The translations under genes and the position numbers were made by a program. Shown here in pieces: positions 26,670-35,388 of a DNA stretch of 64,000 nt. Position 1 is the first letter of the stretch. Each line of letters begins with the position of its first letter. The stretch is from Selenomonas sp. GACV-9 (GTDB lineage Bacteria; Bacillota; Negativicutes; Selenomonadales; Selenomonadaceae). Location of the stretch: contig FPAX01000002.1 of NCBI GenBank assembly GCA_900116485.1, positions 1 through 64,000 on the forward strand. Direction: 5' to 3'. The notes below the pieces were generated by a model that had not been told where the DNA came from, made no database searches, and saw only the letters and a program-made list of their open reading frames with translations.

Positions 26670-28004
26670 CTAGTCGCTGCGACGCATGCGGGCGATGAAG
26701 AACCCGTCCGTACCGTCCTGCTGCGGATAAAGCTGCACCATCTTGTCCTGCCGCTTTTCCCCTGGCAGAAAGGCTCCTGTGTCTTCCAGTACAAATCCCG
26801 GCTGCTTCGCCAGGAAGGCCTCGACCACATCCTGGTTTTCGGCTGCCTCAATCGTACAGGTACTGTAAACCAGCACGCCGCCCTTCTTCACAGCTTTGGC
26901 CGCACTCATAAGGATTTCCAGCTGCAGGGCCGGCAACGCATCGATTTCCGCCGCAGTCTTGTTCCAGCGCGCATCGGGCTTACGGCGCAGGACGCCGAGC
27001 CCTGAACAGGGTGCATCGACCAGCACGCGGTCTGCCTGCTCAGGATATTTCTCCCCGACCTGGCGCGCATCGATGAGCTGTGTCTCGACGATATGGATGC
27101 CCAGACGCTCCGTATTCTCTCTGATGCGCTCGAGCTTATGCTCATAGACATCGCCGGCAACAATCAGTCCCTTATCCTGCATCAGCGCCGCCATATGCGT
27201 CGTCTTGCCGCCTGGCGCACTGCAGCAATCGATGATGAACTCGCCTGGCTGCGGGTCGACGATATGTGCCACAAGCATCGAGCTCTCATCCTGCACCTGG
27301 CAAAGGCCCTGCTGCAAAGGCGCCAGTGCATCCAAGGCACCATGGCGCGTTATGCGTATGCCCTCGGGCGTCCATGCCGAAACCTCCGCCTCGGCCCCCT
27401 GCTCAGCCAGCTTGGCCAGCAGTGCCTCACGATCCGTCTTCAAGGTATTCGTGCGCACCGACAGCACCGGCTCCCCATTATCGAAGTCACAAAGATCCCG
27501 CGCCGCATGAAAGCCGAATTCCTTGACCCAGCGCTTGACGAGCCAGTACGGATGCTGACTCTTGAGGGCTAGCTCCTCAACACCGTGTCCCTTGCCACTG
27601 GGGAACGTTGCCTTTTCCGGCTCCCGCACGGCCGTCCGCAGTACCGCGTTGACGAATTTTGCCGTTCCCGCATTGCTGTATTTCTTCGCCAGGTCGACTG
27701 CCGTATTGCAGGCTGCCGATGCCGGCACTTTGTCGAGATAAAACAGCTGATAGATACCGAGCCGCAAGATATCGCGTACCATGGGCTCAATCTTCTTCAA
27801 GGGCCGGTTCACATAGCGGCGCAGGATCCAGTCCAGCGTGTCGCCGGCCTTGACTGCACCATATACGAGCTCCGTCACAAAGCGGCGGTCACGATCCTCG
27901 ATGCCAGCACGGCGCAACTCCCTGACTAACGCCACGTTCGCATAGGCGCCCTTCTCATGCACTTCATTCAAGATTTTTACCGCGGTGTCACGCGCTTTGT
28001 CCAT
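26670..28004 (-). CDS. rsmB: 16S rRNA m5C967 methyltransferase RsmB (Sun)
   Basis: RsmB methylates C967 of 16S rRNA. The 444-residue protein has an N-terminal NusB-like helical domain (residues 1-140) and a C-terminal Rossmann methyltransferase with DCCSAPGGKTTHMA, VDAPCSGLGVLRRKPD (the PCSG cysteine) and the catalytic YSTCTIEAAEN. Its ATG directly follows the TAA of the DUF116 gene, so the two are co-translated. The def-fmt-DUF116-rsmB-rlmN order is conserved in many Firmicutes. Confidence 0.95.
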   Translation of the reverse strand: MDKARDTAVKILNEVHEKGAYANVALVRELRRAGIEDRDRRFVTELVYGAVKAGDTLDWILRRYVNRPLKKIEPMVRDILRLGIYQLFYLDKVPASAACNTAVDLAKKYSNAGTAKFVNAVLRTAVREPEKATFPSGKGHGVEELALKSQHPYWLVKRWVKEFGFHAARDLCDFDNGEPVLSVRTNTLKTDREALLAKLAEQGAEAEVSAWTPEGIRITRHGALDALAPLQQGLCQVQDESSMLVAHIVDPQPGEFIIDCCSAPGGKTTHMAALMQDKGLIVAGDVYEHKLERIRENTERLGIHIVETQLIDARQVGEKYPEQADRVLVDAPCSGLGVLRRKPDARWNKTAAEIDALPALQLEILMSAAKAVKKGGVLVYSTCTIEAAENQDVVEAFLAKQPGFVLEDTGAFLPGEKRQDKMVQLYPQQDGTDGFFIARMRRSD

Positions 28005-28805
28005 TTATTTCTCCTTCGGTATGATAATCTTCTCCAGCTGAGCCTTCACTTCGTCGATATCCACATGGGTGTTATAGCATGGCCCATTGGGACGGATGTT
28101 CAGTACGCCCACCGCCGGCAATGGATAGACATCCTGAATACCGCTCATGAGATCGCGCTCACAAGCAATCGCCAGCACAGCCTTTGGGCGCGTCTGATAG
28201 ACAATCTGCCGCGCCAGCGTACCACCTGTGGCTACGAAAAAGTGAAAGCCCATCTCCTCGGCCAGCGTCACCAGTGCGCCGATGTCACAGCCACCGCAGC
28301 GCTTGCAATTGTTCGGGTCACGCGTGATCTTATGCGGGCACGTTGCCAGCTGCAGGCAGTGTGGCGTCACCACAAGCAGCCTGTCAGCCGGCACACGGAT
28401 TCCCATGCGGGCAAACATCAGATTGCTCGTCGCGATGAATGAACCCTCCAGTTTCCGCCGCCCGATACCAAAGGGCTTTGCCAGCCGCACGGCCACGGGA
28501 AACAGTAGATTGATGAGCTCATAAGTCTGGCGCTGCAATACCGGCAGATATGGCAGGTTCAGCACCGCCAGCACCATATTGATTATGCCCAGCAAGGAAA
28601 CTGCCACCACAATGCCAAAGACAGCACCAACCACCAGCGGCAGCACCGCAGCGATATTGGAAAGTCCCGGCGACGCAATGTACCAGATGCCATACAGCAA
28701 TGCTGCTGTCAGCATCGCCGTCAATGTCAGCATCGCCAAAAACAAGCGTTTTTTCGGTCGGCCGGGAATCACGATTTTCTTCTTATTCATGGATTGATCT
28801 GCCAT
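28005..28805 (-). CDS. DUF116 membrane protein
   Basis: A 266-residue protein with two N-terminal transmembrane segments (about residues 22-42 and 50-72) and a soluble DUF116 domain rich in conserved cysteines: PHCLQLATCP, NNCKRCGGCDIGAL, AIACERDL and NGPCYNT. The cysteine pattern suggests a metal or iron-sulfur site, but the activity of DUF116 proteins is not known. It is regularly found between fmt and rsmB, which suggests a link to translation or RNA modification. The ATG has GGAGG upstream. Confidence 0.88.
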   Translation of the reverse strand: MADQSMNKKKIVIPGRPKKRLFLAMLTLTAMLTAALLYGIWYIASPGLSNIAAVLPLVVGAVFGIVVAVSLLGIINMVLAVLNLPYLPVLQRQTYELINLLFPVAVRLAKPFGIGRRKLEGSFIATSNLMFARMGIRVPADRLLVVTPHCLQLATCPHKITRDPNNCKRCGGCDIGALVTLAEEMGFHFFVATGGTLARQIVYQTRPKAVLAIACERDLMSGIQDVYPLPAVGVLNIRPNGPCYNTHVDIDEVKAQLEKIIIPKEK

Positions 28806-28858
28806 TGTTAACCTCCAACAAATCTCACCCGTTTCGCATCCTGATTCTCAAAATCCCC

Positions 28859-29794
28859 TCAGACAAACGCCGCGGGCAGGCTGATGCCATGGCCGTTCAG
28901 ATAGTCAGCCGCACGCATCTTCTTCTTGCCCGGTGCCTGCAGCTCCAGGATTTCCAGCAACTCATCACCAGCAGCCACCAGCAGGCCTTCTTTCTTGTCG
29001 GCCTTGACCACCGTTCCGGGCGCAGCCTCCGTCTTGCTGCCGGTTTTCTTCGTCAGCCAGATTTTATACTTCTTGCCCTCGAGTTCCGTGAAGGCCCCGG
29101 GCCAGGAATTGAGACCACGCACCAGGTTATGGACCTGCTGCGCTGGTTTTGACCAGTCAATATGGCCCGTCTCCTTCGTAAGCATCGGCGCATAATTCGA
29201 CTCACCAGTCTGCGGCGTGCGCGTGAGGCTGCCATCCGACAGCTGCGCCAACGTCTCCATGAGCACTTTGGCGCCCATCGCCATCAAACCATCGTGGACG
29301 GCCTCGAGCGTCATATCGGGGCCAATCGGCAGCTCCGCTTTGAGCAGCATATCCCCCGTATCAAGGCCAGCATCCATGAACATCGTCGTGACACCGGTCT
29401 TTTCCTCACCGTTGATGACGCACCACTGCATCGGTGCCGCACCGCGATAGCGCGGCAACAGCGACGCATGCACATTGATGCATCCATAGGACGGAATATC
29501 GAGGATGCGCTGCGACAGGATCTGCCCGAAAGCCACGACGACCATCAGATCCGGTTTGAGTTTCTCGAGCCTCTCCGTGAATTCTTCCGTCTTGATTTTT
29601 TCTGGCTGGTAAACAGGCAGGTCATGCTCTGTTGCCCAGGCCTTGACCGGCGACGGCATGAGTTTCTGCCCACGCCCCCGCGGCTTATCCGGCTGCGTGA
29701 TGACACCGATGACCTCACACTGCTCATAGAGAGCAGCCAGGCACGGAACGGCAAACTCCGGCGTGCCCATAAAGATTACACGGAACTTCTTCAA
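28859..29794 (-). CDS. fmt: Methionyl-tRNA formyltransferase
   Basis: Fmt formylates initiator Met-tRNA with 10-formyltetrahydrofolate. The 311-residue protein has the N-terminal IFMGTPEFAVPCLAAL, the formyltransferase core NVHASLLPRYRGAAPMQW, and TGVTTMFMDAGLDTGDML, then the C-terminal OB-like domain. Its start overlaps the def stop by four bases, the classical def-fmt coupling. Confidence 0.97.
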   Translation of the reverse strand: MKKFRVIFMGTPEFAVPCLAALYEQCEVIGVITQPDKPRGRGQKLMPSPVKAWATEHDLPVYQPEKIKTEEFTERLEKLKPDLMVVVAFGQILSQRILDIPSYGCINVHASLLPRYRGAAPMQWCVINGEEKTGVTTMFMDAGLDTGDMLLKAELPIGPDMTLEAVHDGLMAMGAKVLMETLAQLSDGSLTRTPQTGESNYAPMLTKETGHIDWSKPAQQVHNLVRGLNSWPGAFTELEGKKYKIWLTKKTGSKTEAAPGTVVKADKKEGLLVAAGDELLEILELQAPGKKKMRAADYLNGHGISLPAAFV

Positions 29795-30258
29795 TCCTGA
29801 TTCCCCCTGCGGATGCTCTTAGCAACATCGATGAACAACTGTCCTTCCAAATGGTCAAGCTCATGCTGAATGCAGCGTGCGAGCAGGCCCGTTGCCGTCA
29901 GGTGCTGTTTCTTGCCCCGGCGGTTCATGAACTCGACCTTGACCTTGGCTGCGCGTTCAACCTCGCCAAAAATATTCGGTACCGACAGGCAGCCCTCCGT
30001 ATCCAGCTCTGACCCTTCACGGAACGTGATGACCGGATTGATGAGCTCGATGAGACCGTGGTCATCCTGGCAATCGATGATGACCAGGCGGATTGCCTTG
30101 CCCACCTGCGGCGCAGCAATGCCAACACCATCGTTCTGGTACATGGTCTCAGCCATATCGTCCATGAGTTTTTTTAGCTGCTTATCGATCTTCTCAACCG
30201 GTGCGCAGACTTCCTTCAAAACCGGATCGCCGGCTTTCTTTATCTCTAATAATGCCAT
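29791..30258 (-). CDS. def: Peptide deformylase
   Basis: Def removes the formyl group from nascent proteins. The 155-residue metalloenzyme has all three motifs: GVGIAAPQVG (motif 1), EGCLSVP (motif 2, metal Cys) and QHELDHLEG (motif 3, HExxH). It is followed by fmt in an overlapping arrangement. Confidence 0.97.
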   Translation of the reverse strand: MALLEIKKAGDPVLKEVCAPVEKIDKQLKKLMDDMAETMYQNDGVGIAAPQVGKAIRLVIIDCQDDHGLIELINPVITFREGSELDTEGCLSVPNIFGEVERAAKVKVEFMNRRGKKQHLTATGLLARCIQHELDHLEGQLFIDVAKSIRRGNQD

Positions 30259-30274
30259 TCCATTACTCCTTCGC

Positions 30275-31117
30275 TTAATATCTGTTTATCGTATTTCCTT
30301 CTGTCAGCTGCAGATGATAGACGCGCTGGGCATTGGCAAAGAACACGGCCTCCCAATGCTCGGCTGGAATGATTTCCTGGGTAAACTTGATATAATCCCC
30401 AAGATTGGCCAGCGGCCAGTCCGTGCCAAACAGGAACCGGTCGTAGCTGTCCAGATATTCCAGCCAGCCCTTCATGCGGTCGATATAGAAATGCTTTTTC
30501 TGCAGGAACGCTGCAAAATCAGGTATCTTTGCCGTAAGGATGCCCGACAGGTCCGCCACGACATTGGGATTCTTCTCGATTACTGCCGCCGCATCCTCAA
30601 ACCACGGCTCACCAAAGTGGCACATGACAAACTGTACACCACGGAACTTCGTGGCCGCCTCGTCCATGACCAGCGGGTGGCTGTACTTGAGCAGCGCGTC
30701 GTTGCTGGCCGTAAGCCCCATATGCACGGCCACCGGCTTCGCATACTTTTGCGCCAGCTCATAGAAAGGCTCCAGGCAGTCATCATAGATGTAGAAATAA
30801 TTATAGCCTGGATAGAGCTTGAGTCCCACACACTGAGGATTCCGGAAGTGCTGCTCGACCAGCACTGCCTGTGCCTTGATTGTCTCCCGGTCAAAGCCCA
30901 CGCGGCTGTCGATACCCACACAATAGCTCACGAATGCCGGATACTGCGGTGCCGTGTTCTCCAGCGGCAGGTTGCCCATGACGATGCCATGCACCAGGCC
31001 ACGGGCACGGTACTGCTCCGCCAGATGTTCTACATTGTTCTCATGACCGGCCGCCTTGGCAATCGCGTCAAAATAGGCGTCCGTCCCCAAGTGCAGATGC
31101 GCATCAATAATCTTCAT
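30275..31117 (-). CDS. Amidohydrolase family 2 protein
   Basis: A 280-residue predicted metal-dependent hydrolase or decarboxylase of the amidohydrolase-2 group. It has an N-terminal HxH metal site (IDAHLHLG), a lysine in GLKLYPGYN, histidines in AVHMG and MCHFGEPW, and the terminal metal Asp in FGTDWPLAN. The substrate is unknown; related proteins act on carboxylated aromatics or lactones. It lies 9 bases after pepT and 16 bases before def, so it is probably expressed with them. Confidence 0.82.
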   Translation of the reverse strand: MKIIDAHLHLGTDAYFDAIAKAAGHENNVEHLAEQYRARGLVHGIVMGNLPLENTAPQYPAFVSYCVGIDSRVGFDRETIKAQAVLVEQHFRNPQCVGLKLYPGYNYFYIYDDCLEPFYELAQKYAKPVAVHMGLTASNDALLKYSHPLVMDEAATKFRGVQFVMCHFGEPWFEDAAAVIEKNPNVVADLSGILTAKIPDFAAFLQKKHFYIDRMKGWLEYLDSYDRFLFGTDWPLANLGDYIKFTQEIIPAEHWEAVFFANAQRVYHLQLTEGNTINRY

Positions 31118-31126
31118 CGCTATCCC

Positions 31127-32377
31127 TTATTTCTTCAAAGATGCCGCTCCCACTGCAATGCCGAGAACCGTCTCTCCGGCTTTCTTGAGGGAATTCAGCG
31201 GCAGATATTCAAAACGGCCATGGAAGTTGGCACCGCCTGTAAAGATATTCGGGCAGGGCAGCCCCATGAACGACAAGCGCGCACCATCCGTGCCGCCGCG
31301 GATTGGCTGCACATCCGGCGTTACGCCGCAGCCTTCCATTGCCTGCTTTGCCAGCTCCACCACATACATATTGCCATCCTCGATTTTCTCGAGCATGTTG
31401 TAATAGACATCATGCGGCGTGATTTCCACCGTACCTTCCCCATACTTTGCGTTGAGGAAGTCAGCTATCGTCTGCAGCATGGCCTTGCGGGCCTCAAACT
31501 TCTGACGATCATGATCGCGAATCAGCATATGCATCGTGCACTTCTCCACGCCACCCTCAAGCTTGTGGACCTGATAAAAGCCTTCATAGCCTTCCGTATA
31601 CTCCGGCTTTTCGCCTGCCGGCAGCATCTGCTGCCATTCAGCGGCTACGCTCAGCGCATTGATCATCTTGCCCTTGGCGCTGCCCGTATGCATGCTGCGG
31701 CCATGGAACGTGATTGTCGGATTGGCCGCATTGAAGTTCTCATACTCAAGTCCGCCGAGCTCGCCACCATCAATCGTATAGGCAAAATCAGCCGCGAACT
31801 TCCCGACATCGAAACGATCTGCACTGCGGCCTACCTCTTCATCCGGCGTAAAGCCAACGCGAATCTTGCCATGCTTGATTTCCGGATGCTGGACAAGGTA
31901 CTCCATGGCACTCACGATAGCCGTGACGCCAGCCTTGTCATCAGCGCCCAATAGCGTCGTGCCGTCGGTGAACATGATGTCCTGTCCCTTATACTTGAGT
32001 ACCTCAGGGAAATCCTTCGTCGAGAAAATGATTGGCCCATTCTCATTGAGCACCACATCGTTGCCATCGTAGTCTTTGATGATCTGCGGCTTGATGTCGG
32101 CCCCCGAAGCGTCTGGGCTCGTATCCACATGGGCGATGAATCCGACGACCGGCGCATCCGTTACGCCATTTGCCGGCAGCGTCGCCATGACATAGCCATG
32201 ATTGTCAAGATCGACCTCCTCAAGGCCAATCTCCTTCAATTCCTCGGCCAGATGCTTGGCCAATACCAGCTGCCCCGGCGTACTCGGGCATACCTTATCA
32301 TTTTCTTCATCAGACTGAGTATCAAAGCTGATGTAGTCCTTAAAACGTTTTACTAATACATCCATTTCCAGTTCCAT
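31127..32377 (-). CDS. pepT: Peptidase T (tripeptide aminopeptidase)
   Basis: PepT releases N-terminal residues from tripeptides in the cytoplasm, using two zinc ions. The 416-residue M20 protein has the metal-site motifs FIAHVDTSPDASG, LLGADDKAGVTAI, FTPDEEVGRSAD and the terminal RGGTDGARLSFMGLPCPN. The dimerisation domain with FHGRSMHTGSAKGKM lies between them. It starts a leftward transcription unit with its own promoter. The start MELEMDV has GAGGTG upstream. Confidence 0.96.
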   Translation of the reverse strand: MELEMDVLVKRFKDYISFDTQSDEENDKVCPSTPGQLVLAKHLAEELKEIGLEEVDLDNHGYVMATLPANGVTDAPVVGFIAHVDTSPDASGADIKPQIIKDYDGNDVVLNENGPIIFSTKDFPEVLKYKGQDIMFTDGTTLLGADDKAGVTAIVSAMEYLVQHPEIKHGKIRVGFTPDEEVGRSADRFDVGKFAADFAYTIDGGELGGLEYENFNAANPTITFHGRSMHTGSAKGKMINALSVAAEWQQMLPAGEKPEYTEGYEGFYQVHKLEGGVEKCTMHMLIRDHDRQKFEARKAMLQTIADFLNAKYGEGTVEITPHDVYYNMLEKIEDGNMYVVELAKQAMEGCGVTPDVQPIRGGTDGARLSFMGLPCPNIFTGGANFHGRFEYLPLNSLKKAGETVLGIAVGAASLKK

Positions 32378-32420
32378 GGATAAAGCACCTCGATCAATAT
32401 TTCTATTTATACATCATTAC

Positions 32421-32450
32421 ATTATAGCAAAGTTCATCTTGAAAGTCCAA
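32421..32450 (-). promoter_or_regulatory. Promoter of pepT
   Basis: On the minus strand TTGGAC and TATAAT are 18 bases apart, with TGC before the -10 box, about 45-75 bases upstream of the pepT start. Confidence 0.7.
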
Positions 32451-32484
32451 ACTCGTCTCTTTCCCCGCTAAAAACACAAGCACA

Positions 32485-32518
32485 TAAAAATGCCGCCTGC
32501 AACCGCAAGCGGCATTCT
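32485..32518 (-). terminator. Terminator of the nap cluster
   Basis: On the minus strand AATGCCGC pairs with GCGGCATT, with an inner TTGC/GCAG extension, and is followed by TTTTT. It lies about 35 bases after the napA stop. Confidence 0.8.
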
Positions 32519-32549
32519 GCTGACTATTCAATTATCGGCCCATCACCTG

Positions 32550-34832
32550 TCATGCCTGATGCTTTTGCAGTCTCACGGCGCAAACCTTATACTCAGGCTG
32601 CTTGGATGCAGCATCAAACGCATCAAGCAGCACGCGGTTGATCATGCGCTCCTTGACCTGATCGTGGAACGGCACATAGACCAGCCCCTTGCGCGGACGG
32701 CCGCGGCCATTGAGATGTGCCTTGAGCGTACAAGTTGCCCGACGTGAAATGACGTCGACCTCATCCCCCTCGGCAATGCCAAGGCCAGCGGCATCCTCAG
32801 GATGGATCTCCACATACATCTCACCGACAACATTCTTGAGCTCCGGCACGTTGAAGGTCATCGTGCCCGTATGCCAGTGCTCGAGAATGCGGCCCGTCGT
32901 CAGATAGAAAGGATACTCAGCATCAGGATTCTCCTGCGGATCGACCTGCGGCCGTGCCCAGATGACGGCGCGGCCATTCGGACGGCCGTAGAATTCGATG
33001 CCATCCGGCGCATCTTCCTTGACATATGGATCCCAGGGACGCGCATAGCGGATATAAGTCTCAGGCTTATCATCCCCCGGCACCGGCCAGGTCAGTCCGT
33101 GTTCCTTGCGCAGGCGGTCATAGGATGCCAGCTGCATCGCTGTTCCCTCCTGACACTTCTGATATTCCTTCCAGACATCCTCCGGCGTCTTGAACGGAAC
33201 GAGATCATCATAGCCAAGACGCTTGGCCACCTCGATGAGTACCTCAAGGTCTGGCTTGGCCTCCCCCGGCGGGTCGATAGCCTTAGCCAGATGCTGGGTG
33301 CGGCGCTCGCCATTGCCGTAGACGCCTTCCTTTTCCATCCAGAGTGCTGCCGGCAGGACAACATCGGCAAGCTCCGACGTACGTGTCGGATGATAAGCCT
33401 CCGAAACCACCATGAAGGTCTTCTCCATGCCAGGACGGTAATACTCGAGATTTGGCAGTGACTGCCCCGGATTCGTGCACATGACCCAAAGGAACTTGAG
33501 CTTGCCCTCTACAGCGGCCTTGAACATCGCCAACGTATGATAGCCTGGCTTGCTCGGCATGCGCGCGGGATCGATGCCCCAGATCTTTGCGAGCTCCTCA
33601 CGATGTTTCGCATTGGCCACCAGACGATGCGCCGGCAAGATATGGGAAAGGCCGCCCGTCTCGCGGACAGAACCACAGGCACTCGGCTGGCCAGTCAGCG
33701 AGAACGACGAATTGCCCGGCGAGCAGATCTTGCCCGTCAGCAGATGCAGGTTATGGACGAGGTTGTTGACCCAGACACCACGCGTACGCTGATTGAGGCC
33801 CATGCACCAAAGCGACATCGTCTTGCGGCCCGGAGCTGCAAACAGGCGCGCCACCTCACGGATAGTCTGTGCGGGAATCCCCGAAATAGCCTCGACCTTT
33901 TCCGGTGTATAATCCTGCAGGAAAGCCTTGTATTCATCAAAGGACAGCTTGTCCGTCCCCTTCATGAATTCCGTGTGGCGGTCGATAAATCCCTGATTGA
34001 TCAGATTCTCTTCAATGATGACCTGCGCCATCGAGTTAAGCAAAGCCAGATCACGGCCCGGAATGAATTCCAGGTAGTAGTCGGCAATATCGCCAGTGCG
34101 CGTCTTGCGCGGATCGGCCACGATGACCTTGACATCGGGATTGGCATTCTTGCGGTCAATCAATCGCGAGAACAACACAGGATGCGCCTCGGCCGGATTG
34201 GCACCGATGATGAAGAACGTATCGGCCTCCTCGATGTCTGCATAGGTGCCCGACGGTTCATCTTCGCCAAACGAGGTCATGAATCCAGCCACGGCCGACG
34301 CCATGCAGGTACGCGGATTGCCATCGATATTGTTCGTACCGATGCCGGCACGGATGACCTTCTGCGCTACATACGTCTCCTCAGCAAAGGTCTGCCCCGA
34401 ACCGTAGAAACCGATGGAATCCGGGCCATACTGGTCAACCGATTCCTTGATCTTGGAAACGATGAGTTCAAGGGCCTCATCCCAAGACGCTTCGACAAAC
34501 TCGCCATTTTTTTTGATCAGCGGATGCAGGACGCGATCCTTCGTGTTGATGATCTTCGGCAACAGGATGCCTTTGACACAAAGGCGTCCCTTATTGACGG
34601 CACAATCGGGATCCCCCTTGACCGCCACGATCTTATTGCCCTTGACACCAGCCAGGACACCACAGCCAGTACCGCAGTAACGGCAAACGCCCTTTACCCA
34701 TTTTTCCGCATCTTCGGCGCCTTTCGGCCCATTTTGCGTATCGCGGTCTTTCGAAGTACAGCCGGCTGTAAGCATGGCACAGGAAACAGCCATCGCTTTC
34801 AGGAAATTTCTACGCGTTATCGATTTCATCAT
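32550..34832 (-). CDS. napA: Periplasmic nitrate reductase catalytic subunit NapA-like
   Basis: A 760-residue molybdopterin (bis-MGD) oxidoreductase that by similarity reduces nitrate to nitrite in the periplasm. The N-terminus has a Tat motif TRRNFLK followed by a hydrophobic stretch ending in a lipobox-like LTAGC. The [4Fe-4S] site is CRYCGTGCGV plus GRLCVKG. The Mo-ligand cysteine is in PRTCMASAVAGFM near residue 175, and NapA-specific LLTGKICSPGN and SLTGQPSACG blocks follow. Of two adjacent ATG codons, the second (34829) is better spaced from GGAGG. It is the last gene of a napG-napH-cytochrome-napA cluster; no napB or napD is present. Assignment to nitrate rests on family similarity. 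Confidence 0.88.
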   Translation of the reverse strand: MMKSITRRNFLKAMAVSCAMLTAGCTSKDRDTQNGPKGAEDAEKWVKGVCRYCGTGCGVLAGVKGNKIVAVKGDPDCAVNKGRLCVKGILLPKIINTKDRVLHPLIKKNGEFVEASWDEALELIVSKIKESVDQYGPDSIGFYGSGQTFAEETYVAQKVIRAGIGTNNIDGNPRTCMASAVAGFMTSFGEDEPSGTYADIEEADTFFIIGANPAEAHPVLFSRLIDRKNANPDVKVIVADPRKTRTGDIADYYLEFIPGRDLALLNSMAQVIIEENLINQGFIDRHTEFMKGTDKLSFDEYKAFLQDYTPEKVEAISGIPAQTIREVARLFAAPGRKTMSLWCMGLNQRTRGVWVNNLVHNLHLLTGKICSPGNSSFSLTGQPSACGSVRETGGLSHILPAHRLVANAKHREELAKIWGIDPARMPSKPGYHTLAMFKAAVEGKLKFLWVMCTNPGQSLPNLEYYRPGMEKTFMVVSEAYHPTRTSELADVVLPAALWMEKEGVYGNGERRTQHLAKAIDPPGEAKPDLEVLIEVAKRLGYDDLVPFKTPEDVWKEYQKCQEGTAMQLASYDRLRKEHGLTWPVPGDDKPETYIRYARPWDPYVKEDAPDGIEFYGRPNGRAVIWARPQVDPQENPDAEYPFYLTTGRILEHWHTGTMTFNVPELKNVVGEMYVEIHPEDAAGLGIAEGDEVDVISRRATCTLKAHLNGRGRPRKGLVYVPFHDQVKERMINRVLLDAFDAASKQPEYKVCAVRLQKHQA

Positions 34833-34841
34833 TATGCCTCC

Positions 34842-35387
34842 TTACAGCTTGCCCATGTTATCGAGATGGCAGGTGTAGCAGCGCTCACGGCCCGGCACAT
34901 CCATATTCACCTTGTCATCATGGACGACGCCCGTATGACAGGTCAGGCAGTTCATGCCATTCTCGAAATGTTTGGCCGTATGCGGATCTTTATGTTTTGC
35001 CGCCACTTCACTGTTCATGATCTTATCCTGATGGCAGATATAGCAGTTGACCTTCTTATGGGCATCGGTCATCTTGATGGGATCTGGTACCTGACCAGTC
35101 ACATGCAGGAACAACTCCTGCGTGCCCTGCCACTTCGACTCGATCGTGCCCCGAAGGCCCGGCTTCTCATGGCAGTCAGCACAGCCAACCCCAGCCTTCG
35201 CATGTATCGAGTGATCATAGCTCTGCGCCATAGGTGCCATCTCATGACAGGTCGATGAGCAGAACGAAGTCGTATTCGTCGCCTCGATCATAGCCGTTGA
35301 CACACCAAGCAAGGCAATGCAGGCCAGTCCGGCCACAGCAATGTACTTGAGTTTGAATTTCTTATCTGGCAATTCTGATAATTTCAT
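34842..35387 (-). CDS. NapC/NrfH-like multiheme cytochrome c
   Basis: A 181-residue quinol-oxidising type cytochrome with one N-terminal transmembrane helix (about residues 14-34) and a periplasmic heme domain. There are four standard CXXCH sites (CADCH, CYICH, CLTCH, CYTCH) and a first site CSSTCHEM with three residues between the cysteines. It could carry five hemes. It probably passes electrons from menaquinol to NapA, replacing NapC and NapB. The start MKLSELPD has GGAGGG 8 bases upstream and follows the napH stop immediately. Identity within the NapC/NrfH/NapM families is uncertain. Confidence 0.82.
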   Translation of the reverse strand: MKLSELPDKKFKLKYIAVAGLACIALLGVSTAMIEATNTTSFCSSTCHEMAPMAQSYDHSIHAKAGVGCADCHEKPGLRGTIESKWQGTQELFLHVTGQVPDPIKMTDAHKKVNCYICHQDKIMNSEVAAKHKDPHTAKHFENGMNCLTCHTGVVHDDKVNMDVPGRERCYTCHLDNMGKL

Positions 35388-35388
35388 T

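Noticed and set aside
33537..35258. Long plus-strand frame of 573 codons opposite napA and the cytochrome gene
   Set aside because: It is antisense to napA and the heme protein, which have clear motifs; such long shadows are expected in GC-rich coding DNA. The same holds for the plus-strand frames at 3870-5258 and 29870-31954.
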